From Cytophagales bacterium WSM2-2 (GTDB lineage: Bacteria > Bacteroidota > Bacteroidia > Cytophagales > Cyclobacteriaceae): a DNA stretch of 64,000 bases. Below are positions 35,407 to 46,100 of this stretch, piece by piece. Position 1 is the stretch's first letter; every line of letters starts with the position of its first letter. The position numbers were made by a program, and so were the translations under genes. The stretch lies in NCBI GenBank assembly GCA_015472025.1, contig BNHL01000001.1, positions 4,328,001 through 4,392,000 on the forward strand. The letters are read 5' to 3'. Under the pieces are notes generated by a model. The model was given only the letters and a program-made list of their open reading frames with translations, had not been told where the DNA came from and did not search any database.

Positions 35407-38273
35407 TTTGTATTGATAAGGGTTGGAATGTGAATGCTTTCAGGTGGCCCAAGGTAGCTTGGCTTTAGACCACCGGCATCAATAATAATCTTTTGCAAGA
35501 CAATTCCCGGATCAATCATCCAGTATTTCAGAATGTGTTTCCCAGGCTTTGTTATTTTCCACGTGGAGTTTATAGCACGCATATTGTCCTCTACTGACCT
35601 GGCCCATGTTTTCTGTGTTTCACTTCTGTGAATGTTAATCACCCGGGGAGTTTCATCATCCAGGGAGACGGCCAGTAATAATCCTTTGCTTCCATTGTAG
35701 TTCAGCGTAGGGCTTAGTTGTAACTGCACACGGATAGTCGCAGAGTCCACAAGTAATAAGTTGTATTCCAGGTGAGGGCTGTTGCCTCCAGGAGTTTGCA
35801 CACTGGCAGTAACAGGAAACGGCACTACACCCGACAATGTCCTTCCATAGTCGGGGAGGATTTGCCACTGAACATCATTTGTTTTTACTGCTTTGTCAAA
35901 GTGCTCCGCCTCGATCGACAGGTAATGATCTGTTTCAATAAAACCTGTTTCCGTAACCTTTGTATTATTGATCTTACAAGCAATGCTTATTTTCTTTCCG
36001 CCGGGACCGCTAATCGTGACCATTGATTGAGAAAGACCGGAAGGAACCGATGACCAGTCGACTGATACGGTTATCCGCTCTTCATTCTTAATTGCTCCAC
36101 TGGCCTTAGATAGCTTTATCCACTTCACATCTGCGGAAGCAGAGAAATTAAACTCTGATGGGCCGCGATTGAAAATTTCAAAGTAGTGTTCTGACTTTTG
36201 GTAAGAGTTGAATTCAGGGAGAACAGCCTGTGAAGTTGATGTCGGCCATGACTCGGTTAAGCCTTCAACAGCAATTCCCATTTCCGGTTCGTTTCCATTA
36301 ACGATCTGTTTTACTTCTGGCATCAGCTGCTTCGGAGGATCTTGCCAGTAAGTGTAGCCGAAATGGATCTGGTTCATCATGTTGTTCCATTTTCCACCGG
36401 CAAGCGTCTTGTTATAGTAAGCTGACAGGAGTGAGTCCTCTTTGTACATTTTTTTTACTTTGTCCGCGAGCATATTTGTCAATACTCTTCCCTGGTCTGC
36501 ATACAGTTTGTTCTTTCCGGTGGTGACGTAAATGTCGTAGAGATTGGCGCACGCTTTCACGGGATAGAGCACCAGTTGATAAAAAGCATCGCGTTGCGAC
36601 TCCGGTATTTTTGAATAGATGTCATCCGCTCTTTTTTCCAAAGCGCGATAGTCAGCAACTACATTCTCTGCTTCATGATAGTTGACCTGGCTGAATGTCT
36701 CTGGACTTATCAATTCGGGTTTTCTCCGGCCGTTGTATTTCGTGTACTTGGAGATGATGTCTGCGATATCAGTTGCGTAAGCTTCTCCGAATTGCTCAGC
36801 ACACCATTGGCGGGTATACTCTTCCAGGTTGTTCTGGTTCCATTTATTGGTGTCCCATGCATAGTCAAGAAAGAAGCTGATCGGAAACTCCATCGGCTTG
36901 AGGTCGCCTACATTCACGATCCAGATACGGTCTGCACCATACTCCTTTGCCATGTGCATTTGTTCCCACACTTTGGCAATGGGGTTAGTATTAAGCCACT
37001 TGTAGTTTCTTGGGTCGCCAACATAGTCGAAGTGATAGTAGATTCCATAACCACCTGGCCGGGCTTTGTCTTTGAGCGCAGGAAGTTTGCGGATATTGCC
37101 CCAGTTGTCGTCACAGAAGAGCAGCGTGACATCGTCAGGGACTCGCATGCCTTTGTCGTAGTAATCCTGAACCTCTTTGTAGATGGCCCACAACTGTGGA
37201 ATTTGGGTAATGTTTTTCTTCGTGACATCAGCGATGATGCCACGCTGGTCTTTGACTATTTTTTCCAGCAATGCGGTCTTGGTGTCTTCCGACATCGCCA
37301 TGTCACCGTCACCACGCATGGCTAGTGTTACGATGCTTTCGCGGTTGCCCATCCGCTCGATGCCTTCCCTCCAGAATTTTTGAAGTACAGCCGTGTTCGT
37401 TTCGTAGTTCCAGTCACCTGCTTTCAGTTTTCTCCATTCGGCATGGGCGCGCATCATTGGCTCATGGTGGGAGGTGCCCATCACAATTCCATATTCATCG
37501 GCAAGCTCAGGATTCAACGGGTCATCCGCATTGAATGCAGGCCACCACATCGCGGGCCACAGGTAATTTCCTTTGAGCCGCAACAGGAGTTCAAATATTT
37601 TTTCGTACAACTCGTGCTTGAAGCCTCCGTACTTCTCTACTGCCCAGCGTCCGAGTGAAGGTTCTTCGTCATTGAGAAAAATACCGCGGTACTTTACAGA
37701 AGGCTCACCTGAAACGTAACGCACCGATGAAACGAAGACGTTTTTATTTTTCTTTACGGGCACGTCTGCCCACCAATACCAGGGTGACACTCCGATTTGT
37801 TTTGAGAGATCGTAAATGCCAAAGATGGTGCCTCGCTTGTCGCTGCCCACAATAACCAAAGCGCGATCAACTTTTGGAAAAGGCTTTTCAACGGTTTGAA
37901 TTAAAAAATCTTCCCACTTCCCTGTGAGAGATGAGACATCTATTTTCTTGCTCTGAATGAGTTGATCAATCAGCGGGTTCTTACCCAGTGTTCCAACGAT
38001 GACTACTTCCTTTTCAGAAGGGCTCTTATCCGTAATTAATTGTGGCTCTGCCTCGGTGACAAGAGTGATGTCTGTCTTCAGGCTTTTTAAAGCCCGGATT
38101 ACTCCGGGAAAATCAGAGCTGCTCGCATAGAGCGGAGATGATTTCCCTGAAGTAGACAAAGTAAAACTCCCTGACTTTTTTTGGAATGAGACGTAATTGC
38201 TTTGAGCCAAACTTTGTTGGCCAAGCAACAAAAGCCAAGCGAAAGAACAGATATTGAATGACATCCTATTCAT
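35403..38273 (-). CDS. GH115 alpha-glucuronidase
   Basis: A 956-aa enzyme that removes (4-O-methyl)glucuronic acid from xylan, including internal residues. A signal peptide (LLLLGQQSLAQ cleavage near residue 24) indicates periplasmic or surface location. Family features are visible: an N-terminal domain with EVVIVGTLGKNPLIDQLI and DKRGTIFGIYDLSKQIGVSP, then the catalytic barrel with RGIFLNDEEPSLGRWAVEKY, RLKGNYLWPAMWWPAFNADD, TLLFCDDNWGNIRKLP and YGADRIWIVNVGDLKPMEFP. The C-terminal beta-domains (about 650-950) are normal for GH115. It follows GH2 by 57 bases and overlaps GH10 by four. Glucuronate freed here could feed the hexuronate genes at 10728-16561. Confidence 0.96.
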   Translation of the reverse strand: MNRMSFNICSFAWLLLLGQQSLAQSNYVSFQKKSGSFTLSTSGKSSPLYASSSDFPGVIRALKSLKTDITLVTEAEPQLITDKSPSEKEVVIVGTLGKNPLIDQLIQSKKIDVSSLTGKWEDFLIQTVEKPFPKVDRALVIVGSDKRGTIFGIYDLSKQIGVSPWYWWADVPVKKNKNVFVSSVRYVSGEPSVKYRGIFLNDEEPSLGRWAVEKYGGFKHELYEKIFELLLRLKGNYLWPAMWWPAFNADDPLNPELADEYGIVMGTSHHEPMMRAHAEWRKLKAGDWNYETNTAVLQKFWREGIERMGNRESIVTLAMRGDGDMAMSEDTKTALLEKIVKDQRGIIADVTKKNITQIPQLWAIYKEVQDYYDKGMRVPDDVTLLFCDDNWGNIRKLPALKDKARPGGYGIYYHFDYVGDPRNYKWLNTNPIAKVWEQMHMAKEYGADRIWIVNVGDLKPMEFPISFFLDYAWDTNKWNQNNLEEYTRQWCAEQFGEAYATDIADIISKYTKYNGRRKPELISPETFSQVNYHEAENVVADYRALEKRADDIYSKIPESQRDAFYQLVLYPVKACANLYDIYVTTGKNKLYADQGRVLTNMLADKVKKMYKEDSLLSAYYNKTLAGGKWNNMMNQIHFGYTYWQDPPKQLMPEVKQIVNGNEPEMGIAVEGLTESWPTSTSQAVLPEFNSYQKSEHYFEIFNRGPSEFNFSASADVKWIKLSKASGAIKNEERITVSVDWSSVPSGLSQSMVTISGPGGKKISIACKINNTKVTETGFIETDHYLSIEAEHFDKAVKTNDVQWQILPDYGRTLSGVVPFPVTASVQTPGGNSPHLEYNLLLVDSATIRVQLQLSPTLNYNGSKGLLLAVSLDDETPRVINIHRSETQKTWARSVEDNMRAINSTWKITKPGKHILKYWMIDPGIVLQKIIIDAGGLKPSYLGPPESIHIPTLINTK

Positions 38274-38330
38274 AGTATCGAAGTTAGATCAATTTTATGG
38301 TTGCTATTATTAACATATTTCATGCGTTAC

Positions 38331-41084
38331 TCACTTTACAATCTCGCTGGTTACAGAAACAATAGTGCTTTTCAGCGATCCGGATTTCGCAGTTAGCCTG
38401 ATGATCCCAGGTTGTCCTTGTATTCCGCGGACAACCACCAGGCAAAGCCCATTAAATGCTTCGCGCGTATTTGATACAAACGAAACCATGCTGGTTGGGT
38501 CACCATTATCGGTTGATACTATTTCTCCCGGTCCATCAATACTAAACTCAATTGAATTATTCGAGCGCGGCACCACGATTCCATTAGCATCTGTTACTTG
38601 CACGGTTATGAAGGTCAAATCTTTTCCATCTGCTTTGATAACCTGGTGATCTGCTGTAGCGACTAGCTTCATTGGGTTACCTGAAGTTGTGATCGTACTT
38701 TCTGTCCATGGCTTGCCATTTTTGTAAGCAACTGCTTTTAGTTTACCTGGTTCATAGCGTACGCTATCCCAACGCAAACGATATTCATACGGGTTCTTTT
38801 TCTTACGGCCTAACGATTTACCATTCAGGAATAACTCAGCCTCGTTGCCGGAAGTGAAGATGTGTACGGGTGTAATCTCTCCAATGCGTTCTGGCCAATT
38901 CCAATGTGGCAGAATGTGAACCATTGGCAAGTCGGGAAGCCAGTGCGATTGGTATAAATAGAAACGGTCCTTTTTAAAACCTGCCAGGTCGATGATGCCA
39001 CAATAGGAGCTCCGCGCATCGTAGTACGGTGTTGGTTCGCCTAGGTAGTCCCAGCCACACCAAACAAATTCTCCTGCTACGAAAGGATGTCGCTCAACGG
39101 AACTAAAAACCTTGTCAGTACTCGCGCCAAAGTCTACGGCATAAAGCTCATATGAACTGACCTGGTGAATGTTTGAGTCACCACCTCGTCCATCACGAAC
39201 GATCGAGCTCGATTCTTTCGTCACCGGGAACAGATAGACTCCACGGCTACTGAAAGCAGAAGCAGTTTCAGTACTCAGAATTACCTTGCCAGGGAATTGT
39301 TTATGGAACGCATCGTATTGAGGTGTAGTACGAATGCGTTCGGTTCCTTCAAATTCCGGAGATTGACGAATTCCTTCGCCCTGGTAATTCAAACCTATAA
39401 TGTCTACGACCTCGGGTAAGGCCATGTCGGGCTTTGCGTAGTTCATCGCTGACGTTGTCGGGCGAGTTGGGTCTTCTTCTTTTATAATGTCGTATAGTCG
39501 TTTGGCCACGGCACCTCCTGCTTCAGCGGTATATTGCTCACCCACCTCATTGCCAAAACTCCACATGATTACAGAAGGAGAGTTCCTGTCTCTTCGCACA
39601 AAAGAACGTGCATCAGGTTCAGACCATTCCGGGAATATCAGGTGAAAATCATGAGGCGTTTTCTTTCGTTCCCATGAATCAAATATTTCATCGATCACCA
39701 GGAATCCCATTCGGTCGGTTAGCTCAAGCAATTCCGGTGCAGGTGGATTGTGCGCCATACGAATAGCATTGCATCCCATTTCTCGAAGTATTTCCAACTG
39801 GCGTTCAGCAGCGCGTATATTGAATGCAGCACCCAATGAGCCCAGATCATGGTGTTGATTCACGCCTTTTATCTGGATGCGTTCTCCGTTAACGAATATT
39901 CCTTTGTCCGGATTAAACTCCAGTGACCGGATACCAAATTTTGTTTCATAGGTATCGATCGGTTTATTGTTTTGCATCAACGTTGTTACTGCAACATAAA
40001 GGTTAGGCTGCTGCGTAGGAGGGGGACCCCATAGTTTAGGGTTTTCAATAGATACGGAGCCGATGATTTTTTTGCTTTCACCTGCGGCAATCGTTGTGTT
40101 CAGGGTTGATGAATTGACAATTTCTTTTCCCGTGATGCTGCCTTTGGCATTTGCCAAATAGATTCGGGTTATTGCATTGATAATAGCCGTTGCCTTTGAG
40201 TCATTATCAACCGTAATCTCCAGGTCAACGGCAGCTGATTTTTTTGAAACGTTTTTAGTTGTGATATAAGTGCCCCACTGACCAACGTGAACAGGATTTG
40301 TTTTGGTTAACCAGACGTTGCGATAGATACCTCCACCGGGATACCAGCGGGCTGAATGGTTTGGATTGTCCAAACGGATGGCCAGTTGATTCACTCCGCC
40401 AGGAATCACATAAGGCGTAAGATCAAGTCGCCAGGAATTGTAACCATAAGGCCAACCTCCCACTAAATTACCATTCAACCAAACCATAGCATACGACATT
40501 GCACCATCGACATCGAGAAAGATAGATTTCCCGTTATCACTTGCCGGTATATCTAATTTTTTTCTGTACCACGCTACACCAGGACTGGGTAGTCGTCCCA
40601 TTCCTCCACTTACTTCCGGATTCTTTACAGGCATAAATGGTCCTTTAATGGCCCAGTCGTGTGGCAGGTTTATTTTCTCCCACGTTCTGTCATCAAATTC
40701 ATTTTTTACAAAACGAAAATTGCTTCCCGGGTTTCCTTCCGGACGAGCATGCCGGTTTAACTGATCTTTTATAAAACGATTTCCGGTTGGTAATATCCAG
40801 GGCCTAAGTACTTCCTGAGTAGCTTCTGCTTTTACAGCCTCTGTGGGTTTGGCATCGGCTACCCTGTTTTCAACATTGTCTGAAATCTTTGGGCGGACAT
40901 CATAGATCAGGTTGTCTGCTTTTGTTGACGAATCGTATTTATAAAAATGCCAGCCTTCATTGATCGAAATACGCTGACGTATCAGACTTTCTGAAGAAGA
41001 CTGCGCATTCACACTGATACTTAAAAGCAAGGTGAAGCATATTAATCCAAAATAGGTAAGCGCGGTTGAAGCAGATTTCATCAT
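38331..41084 (-). CDS. GH2 family beta-glycosidase (beta-galactosidase-like)
   Basis: A 917-aa secreted GH2 enzyme (signal peptide about residues 1-28). Domains in order: sugar-binding jelly roll (to about 265, with NLPHDWAIKGPF and GGGIYRNVWL), Ig-like domain, TIM barrel (about 390-700), then DUF4982-like and bacterial Ig-like C-terminal domains. The acid/base is Glu513 (MWSFGNEVGEQ) and the nucleophile Glu606 (ILSTETASAF). Residues about 55-120 form an extra segment common in one Bacteroidota beta-galactosidase subgroup. In a glucuronoxylan locus it probably trims galactose or another side-chain residue; exact specificity cannot be assigned from sequence. Confidence 0.93.
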   Translation of the reverse strand: MMKSASTALTYFGLICFTLLLSISVNAQSSSESLIRQRISINEGWHFYKYDSSTKADNLIYDVRPKISDNVENRVADAKPTEAVKAEATQEVLRPWILPTGNRFIKDQLNRHARPEGNPGSNFRFVKNEFDDRTWEKINLPHDWAIKGPFMPVKNPEVSGGMGRLPSPGVAWYRKKLDIPASDNGKSIFLDVDGAMSYAMVWLNGNLVGGWPYGYNSWRLDLTPYVIPGGVNQLAIRLDNPNHSARWYPGGGIYRNVWLTKTNPVHVGQWGTYITTKNVSKKSAAVDLEITVDNDSKATAIINAITRIYLANAKGSITGKEIVNSSTLNTTIAAGESKKIIGSVSIENPKLWGPPPTQQPNLYVAVTTLMQNNKPIDTYETKFGIRSLEFNPDKGIFVNGERIQIKGVNQHHDLGSLGAAFNIRAAERQLEILREMGCNAIRMAHNPPAPELLELTDRMGFLVIDEIFDSWERKKTPHDFHLIFPEWSEPDARSFVRRDRNSPSVIMWSFGNEVGEQYTAEAGGAVAKRLYDIIKEEDPTRPTTSAMNYAKPDMALPEVVDIIGLNYQGEGIRQSPEFEGTERIRTTPQYDAFHKQFPGKVILSTETASAFSSRGVYLFPVTKESSSIVRDGRGGDSNIHQVSSYELYAVDFGASTDKVFSSVERHPFVAGEFVWCGWDYLGEPTPYYDARSSYCGIIDLAGFKKDRFYLYQSHWLPDLPMVHILPHWNWPERIGEITPVHIFTSGNEAELFLNGKSLGRKKKNPYEYRLRWDSVRYEPGKLKAVAYKNGKPWTESTITTSGNPMKLVATADHQVIKADGKDLTFITVQVTDANGIVVPRSNNSIEFSIDGPGEIVSTDNGDPTSMVSFVSNTREAFNGLCLVVVRGIQGQPGIIRLTAKSGSLKSTIVSVTSEIVK

Positions 41085-41168
41085 GAAACTCGAAATTCAG
41101 GCAGAGTAATTTACATCTTCAATTAATAACATAGTTTATCAGCACATAGCATGTCGGAAATAAATGAA

Positions 41169-41190
41169 GAGAGCGAATTGCTTCGCTCTC
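41169..41190 (-). promoter_or_regulatory. Intercistronic hairpin between SusD and GH2 genes
   Basis: Perfect 9-bp stem GAGAGCGAA (41169-41177) and TTCGCTCTC (41182-41190) with a TTGC loop, about 34 bases after the SusD stop in the direction of transcription. The following sequence is only weakly T-rich on the minus strand. It may lower expression of the enzyme genes relative to SusC/SusD by partial termination or protect the upstream mRNA. Confidence 0.55.
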
Positions 41191-41223
41191 TTTCCTAACT
41201 AAAAACAAACCTAGAAGTAAACC

Positions 41224-43128
41224 CTAGTACCCTAGATTCTGCGGATAGGCAGGACCAACCGTTACCAGGTTTATTTCATCGAGTGGTATCGGACGAAGCA
41301 TGTGCGTTGGTTTGATGTTCGTACCAGCTTCTATCGGGTTCCACGCAGCTACGCGAGAAACCAATGATTGTGTGCGAACGAGGTCGAGCCAACGTACAGA
41401 CTCACCGAAAAATTCACGAGTACGTTCATCAAGGATGAAGTCTAAGGTGATCTGTGCAGGCAATGCTGTCAATGCAGCCTGAGCAGTGGTCAATGTTACA
41501 CCGGCAGGGTAGGGATCTCCAACCATGGTAGCAGGTGTTGATGTCAAGCCAAACGCACCACCGGCAACATAGGCAGCACCTGTGCGATAGGCAGCTCTTT
41601 TCCTCACCACGTTGATCATGTCAGCTGCATTTTGCAATTGACCAAGTTTAAACGCTGCTTCAGCAGCAATAAGATAAACGTCTGAGAAACGAGCGATAAC
41701 TACCGGCCTGGTTGAAGGGTCGTTTTGATTGACACGGCTTGGGTCAGCAAGCTTCTTCATGTAAGGATAGGCGGTATTGTTTTGCAAGCTTGGCGGAATA
41801 ATAATGCCTTTGAAGTTTCTTGTTCCTGATTTCTGTGGAGCACCGACAACTTCATAATCCGGGAACCAAATGGCAGTATCCACTCCGCAGGTCAATTGAC
41901 CGCGTGATCCGGTAACGCCAGGGCCGCTATAAACGCCACTCACGATTGAGTTACCATGGTTGGCATCTGTTCCGTTTTCCAACCATACGGTCTGGAAAGT
42001 TTTGAGGTAGCGTGAGTCGTTAGTTCTGTCCGCAAATGCCTGATCCAACAAATAACTTTTGCCAGAGTTAGGGCCTGATGTGAGTCGTGGCATGTTAGGT
42101 CTGATACGCGTAAAAGGCCGGCCAAACTGAACATCCCTGTTTAGCAATGTATTGCCCGCAGATGCCAGAAGCCCTGAGGCATTTACAGTTGAATTGACAC
42201 CAACAACACTCACGAGGTTTGCAAGCCCCATCCATGGAGTGACATTGATACCAGCGCCACCGGCAGGTTGACCTGCAGCATAAGCGCCATATTTTACATC
42301 CGTACTGTGATCGCTTACGAAAAGTGTTTCTTTTCCGTAATCGTTAGCCGGCTTGAATGCGTCAGCATAATCCTGCCACAGGTCAAGACCATAAGTTGCT
42401 CTGTTATCGATCAGGTCTTTGGCAGTATTGTAAGCTAAAGTGAAATCGTTGCTGTTACCGGTAAGCCAGCCCCTGGTGAGGTACACTTTTGCCAACAGCC
42501 ATTTGGCAGCGCCAGCAGTAGCAGCTTTGCCAAGGAAAGGTGCCGTAGGAGTGTTGGGCAAGTTGGTGATCGCATCATTCAGATCCTGTACGATCACATT
42601 ATAGATGTCCGTTGCAGCGGCTGGAGCATCCGATTGTGTAGGTACAGTAATGAAAGTAGTATGCATCGGAATATTGCCGTAAGTCTGTACCAGGTAGAAG
42701 TAGAGGAAAGCTCTAAGGAACTGTGCTTGTCCCTGGTATGCTTTCACTGTGCTTGCATCCAGTCCGGCAGTAGGTGCATAGAGGAGTATTCCATTCAGTG
42801 AGTTGATGTCTGAATAAAAACCAAAGCCACCACCAAAATCACCTCCTGTAATACCGTTGTAATTAAATAAGCGCAGGTTACCTGCACTTCCTCCTGCAAG
42901 ATGCTCATCCGTGCCAGCCATCTGGCTGATGGTGAACCCTTCGGTTCCCCACGCGCCACGAATGTCGCTATATACACCCGCGATACCGGCCAAAAGACCA
43001 GCCGGAGTACCGAATGCAGACGGAACTATATTTGATTGAGGTTTCTCTTTCAATAAATCTGTACAACTGTTGCTTATCAGCATCGTGGCCAGTAGGAGCG
43101 AGCAGCTGAATATTTTATTGTGTTTCAT
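41224..43128 (-). CDS. SusD/RagB-family glycan-binding lipoprotein (xylan locus)
   Basis: A 634-aa outer-membrane lipoprotein with lipobox ending at Cys22 (MLISNSC). The SusD fold is visible: N-terminal TPR-like helices (VKAYQGQAQFLRAFLYFYLV), the central insert, and the C-terminal block with ARFSDVYLIAAEAAFKLGQL, INVVRKRAAYR and FILDERTREFFGESVRWLDL. It lies 13 bases downstream of its SusC partner. Larger than many SusD proteins (usually 500-600 aa), with inserts around residues 240-400. The substrate is inferred to be xylan or xylo-oligosaccharides from the GH10, GH115 and XylA/XylB context. Confidence 0.96.
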   Translation of the reverse strand: MKHNKIFSCSLLLATMLISNSCTDLLKEKPQSNIVPSAFGTPAGLLAGIAGVYSDIRGAWGTEGFTISQMAGTDEHLAGGSAGNLRLFNYNGITGGDFGGGFGFYSDINSLNGILLYAPTAGLDASTVKAYQGQAQFLRAFLYFYLVQTYGNIPMHTTFITVPTQSDAPAAATDIYNVIVQDLNDAITNLPNTPTAPFLGKAATAGAAKWLLAKVYLTRGWLTGNSNDFTLAYNTAKDLIDNRATYGLDLWQDYADAFKPANDYGKETLFVSDHSTDVKYGAYAAGQPAGGAGINVTPWMGLANLVSVVGVNSTVNASGLLASAGNTLLNRDVQFGRPFTRIRPNMPRLTSGPNSGKSYLLDQAFADRTNDSRYLKTFQTVWLENGTDANHGNSIVSGVYSGPGVTGSRGQLTCGVDTAIWFPDYEVVGAPQKSGTRNFKGIIIPPSLQNNTAYPYMKKLADPSRVNQNDPSTRPVVIARFSDVYLIAAEAAFKLGQLQNAADMINVVRKRAAYRTGAAYVAGGAFGLTSTPATMVGDPYPAGVTLTTAQAALTALPAQITLDFILDERTREFFGESVRWLDLVRTQSLVSRVAAWNPIEAGTNIKPTHMLRPIPLDEINLVTVGPAYPQNLGY

Positions 43129-43141
43129 ATTCTTTGTGATT

Positions 43142-46100
43142 TTAGAATTTGAGATTCAAGCCAAACAATATTTGTCTTGTTGACGGGACGTTGGCATTCA
43201 CCGTGACAGCACGGCTTACGATTGCATTCGCACCTGAAGTTCCGGTAGAACTGATAGCCCCGCCAAAACCGTTTCCTTCAGGATCAGGCCCATAACCTTG
43301 CTGAACAAAAGGTGCCCAGATGACGAAAGGGTTAGTCGCCTGTACGTAGAACCGGAGTGATGTAATACCTGCTTTGCTTAACAAGGATGAAGGTACTTCA
43401 TATCCCAAATTGATTGACCTGCACTTGATAAACGATCCATCGACATAGCCAAGGGTTGAAGCGTAGTATGCTACGCCTGTACCTGCATCAGGCTGAGGAA
43501 ATGCATTCGTAGGATTAGTAGGTGTCCAGTAGTCAACCTTCAACTGGTTTTGACGGCTCTGATTGAAGAAACTGTATCCCGTAAAATTAGCACCACCGGG
43601 TTCGCTCGTTACATAAGGCACTACTACTTTCATTCCCATCCTTGCATAAATGCTGATGGAGAAATCGAAGCGCTTGTAGGTAACTTTATTAGTCATCCCG
43701 GCATCAAACTGGGGTTGGAAGTTTCCAATAATAGTGCGGTCATCGGGAGTGATTTTACCATCGGCCACACCATAATTTGCTGTGCCTGGATTTGCTCCAG
43801 CTGTATTCCAATCGAGTACTTTGATTTGACCAGGACGTTGTACCGGAGAAGTTTGTACGCTGAGGTCATCGCTGGTTTGCCAGATTCCTATTTTCTTATA
43901 GTCGTAAATCACCGTAAGAGGCTGTCCAACGAACCATCCATTGCCAACATCAAAACTTTGGCCCGGAGTGAGTGCAACAATTTTTTCCCTGTTGAAGAAA
44001 TAGTTGAATTCAGTTGACCATGTAAGGCCAGATGAAGTCCTGACATTGACACTATTGATGCTCAACTCAATACCATTGCTTTGAGTTTTTCCTGCATTCT
44101 TCACAATTGATCCTCCACCGTTGGAAGCGGGCAGGGATACTGGCAATAGAATGTCGGAAGTTTCGCTACCGTAAACTTCGAAAGCACCTGTGATTCTGTT
44201 TTCAAGTACACCAAACTCCAATCCTATATTCCAGCCTTTTGTATTCTGCCATTTCAACGCATTGTTTGGCAAATTACTGATCGTGTATGCTCCTTGTTGG
44301 CCTGCAGTTCCCTGACCGAAGTTATAGGCAGCAGAACTTAACCCTCCAAGGGTAGAGTAAGGATTGATATTTTGACTTGCAGTGATACCCCAACCGGCCC
44401 TTAATTTCAAACTGGAAACGACAGGAAGGTTTGACATGAATTTTTCATTGCTGATATTCCATGCTGCTGAAAAAGCAGGGTACGTGTAATACTGATTGCC
44501 AGGTGAAAGGACTGAAGATCCGTCTGAACGTACAGTTGCAGTCGCACTAAAACGTCCGTCATAACTGTATGTACCCCGAGCCATGTATGAGATCAAACCA
44601 CGCTCTGAGAAGAAGTTATCAAACTGACCGCCAACAGTGACCGAAGCCGCTTGAAATAAATTGGTATTCTGTATATAGTCGAATGGGATTCCTTGGCCAA
44701 ATACATAGTTGGCCTGTGAATGGTTCTTTTGGAAGCTGTAAAGTCCGGTGAAACCTATTTTGTGCTTTTCGTTGATTGTCTTATCAAACAGAATCAGGTT
44801 CTCAACGGTATACTGCCAGTTTTCGGTGTTTCTTACGCTGCCTTGTGACTGCGCCTGAGAGAGTGAAGTGTTAACAAAGGTGCCAGGACCTGAGTAACCG
44901 TCACTTTTGTCCTGGAAATAATCCAGACCTACGTTTACTCTGTATTTCAATCCTTTAATAATATCAACTTCGCCATAGAAGCTGTTGAATGTTCTCAAGC
45001 GCCTGGTTCTTGACAGAATCGATCCAGCCTTTGAAAGTAAGGTCAGGGGGTTTATCGCTGAAGCATCTGTTTGGCCTGTTTGTGGTTGCAAGTTGACTGT
45101 GCCATCCGTATTGTAAGGAGAGGCGAGTGGCGTCATCCTCATCAGACCTCCCGTTACACCAGCACCACCTGGCGTGTTTTGGTAAGAGACTGTATTAATA
45201 GTGTTAAGACCTACTTTAATGCGTTTGTTCAGCTGATGGTCCATAGTACTTCTGACTGTATAGCGTGTATAATCCTGATTAGGAATGATACCGCTCTGTT
45301 GGAAGTAGCCGGCACTTAATGAGTATTTGCTCTTATCATTACCACCGCTCACACCAAATGTGTGATTGGTGATCGCACCGGTTTTATAAATCAGTTTTTG
45401 CCAGTCTGTAGAAACACCGGCATCAAGAGCGGCCTGTTCCGCAGTTGTTATTCCATAATTAGTAGTATTAGGGGTAACACTGTTTCCAGCCTGAGCATCT
45501 AATTTAAACTGTGCATATTCTGCTCCGTTGAAAACGCGCAACTCTTTCATAACCGATGAGGTACCATAATAGGCATCGTAGTTAAATACAATTTTGCCTG
45601 ATGTGCCACGCTTGGTAGTGACCAGAATTACACCATTAGAACCTCTGGAACCATAGATTGCCGTGGCAGATGCATCTTTCAAAACCTCCATGCTTGCAAT
45701 ATCATTGGGACTAATGTCATTGAGGTTTCCGTTGTAAGGGATACCATCCACAACTAATAATGGTTGGTCAGCGAGGTCAGCATTACTTCCGTCTGTTGAG
45801 GCGCTCGTAGCCGATACGTTGTTGGAGTTTGATGCAGAAGTTTGTGTCATGGTACGATTACCGCGAATACGAATGACCGAACCACCACCGGGAACGGAGC
45901 TGGCTGTGATAATGTCTACACCGGCAGCATGGCCTTTTAACTGATCAATGGCATTGGGTGAAGCAGTTTGCAACAGAACGTCAGAGTTAACCTTTAGGAT
46001 TGCACCTGTTACGTCCCGCTTGTTCTGTGTTCCATATCCAACTACTACAACCTCGGAAAGTTCTTTCGCATCAGGAGACATTTTCACGTCTACTACAGTG

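Noticed and set aside
36675-37325. 216-aa plus-strand frame opposite the GH115 gene
   Set aside because: It is a shadow of a strongly supported catalytic domain on the other strand.
38331-41084. The extra segment at residues 55-120 of the GH2 enzyme as a novel insertion
   Set aside because: Similar segments are familiar from a Bacteroidota beta-galactosidase subgroup.
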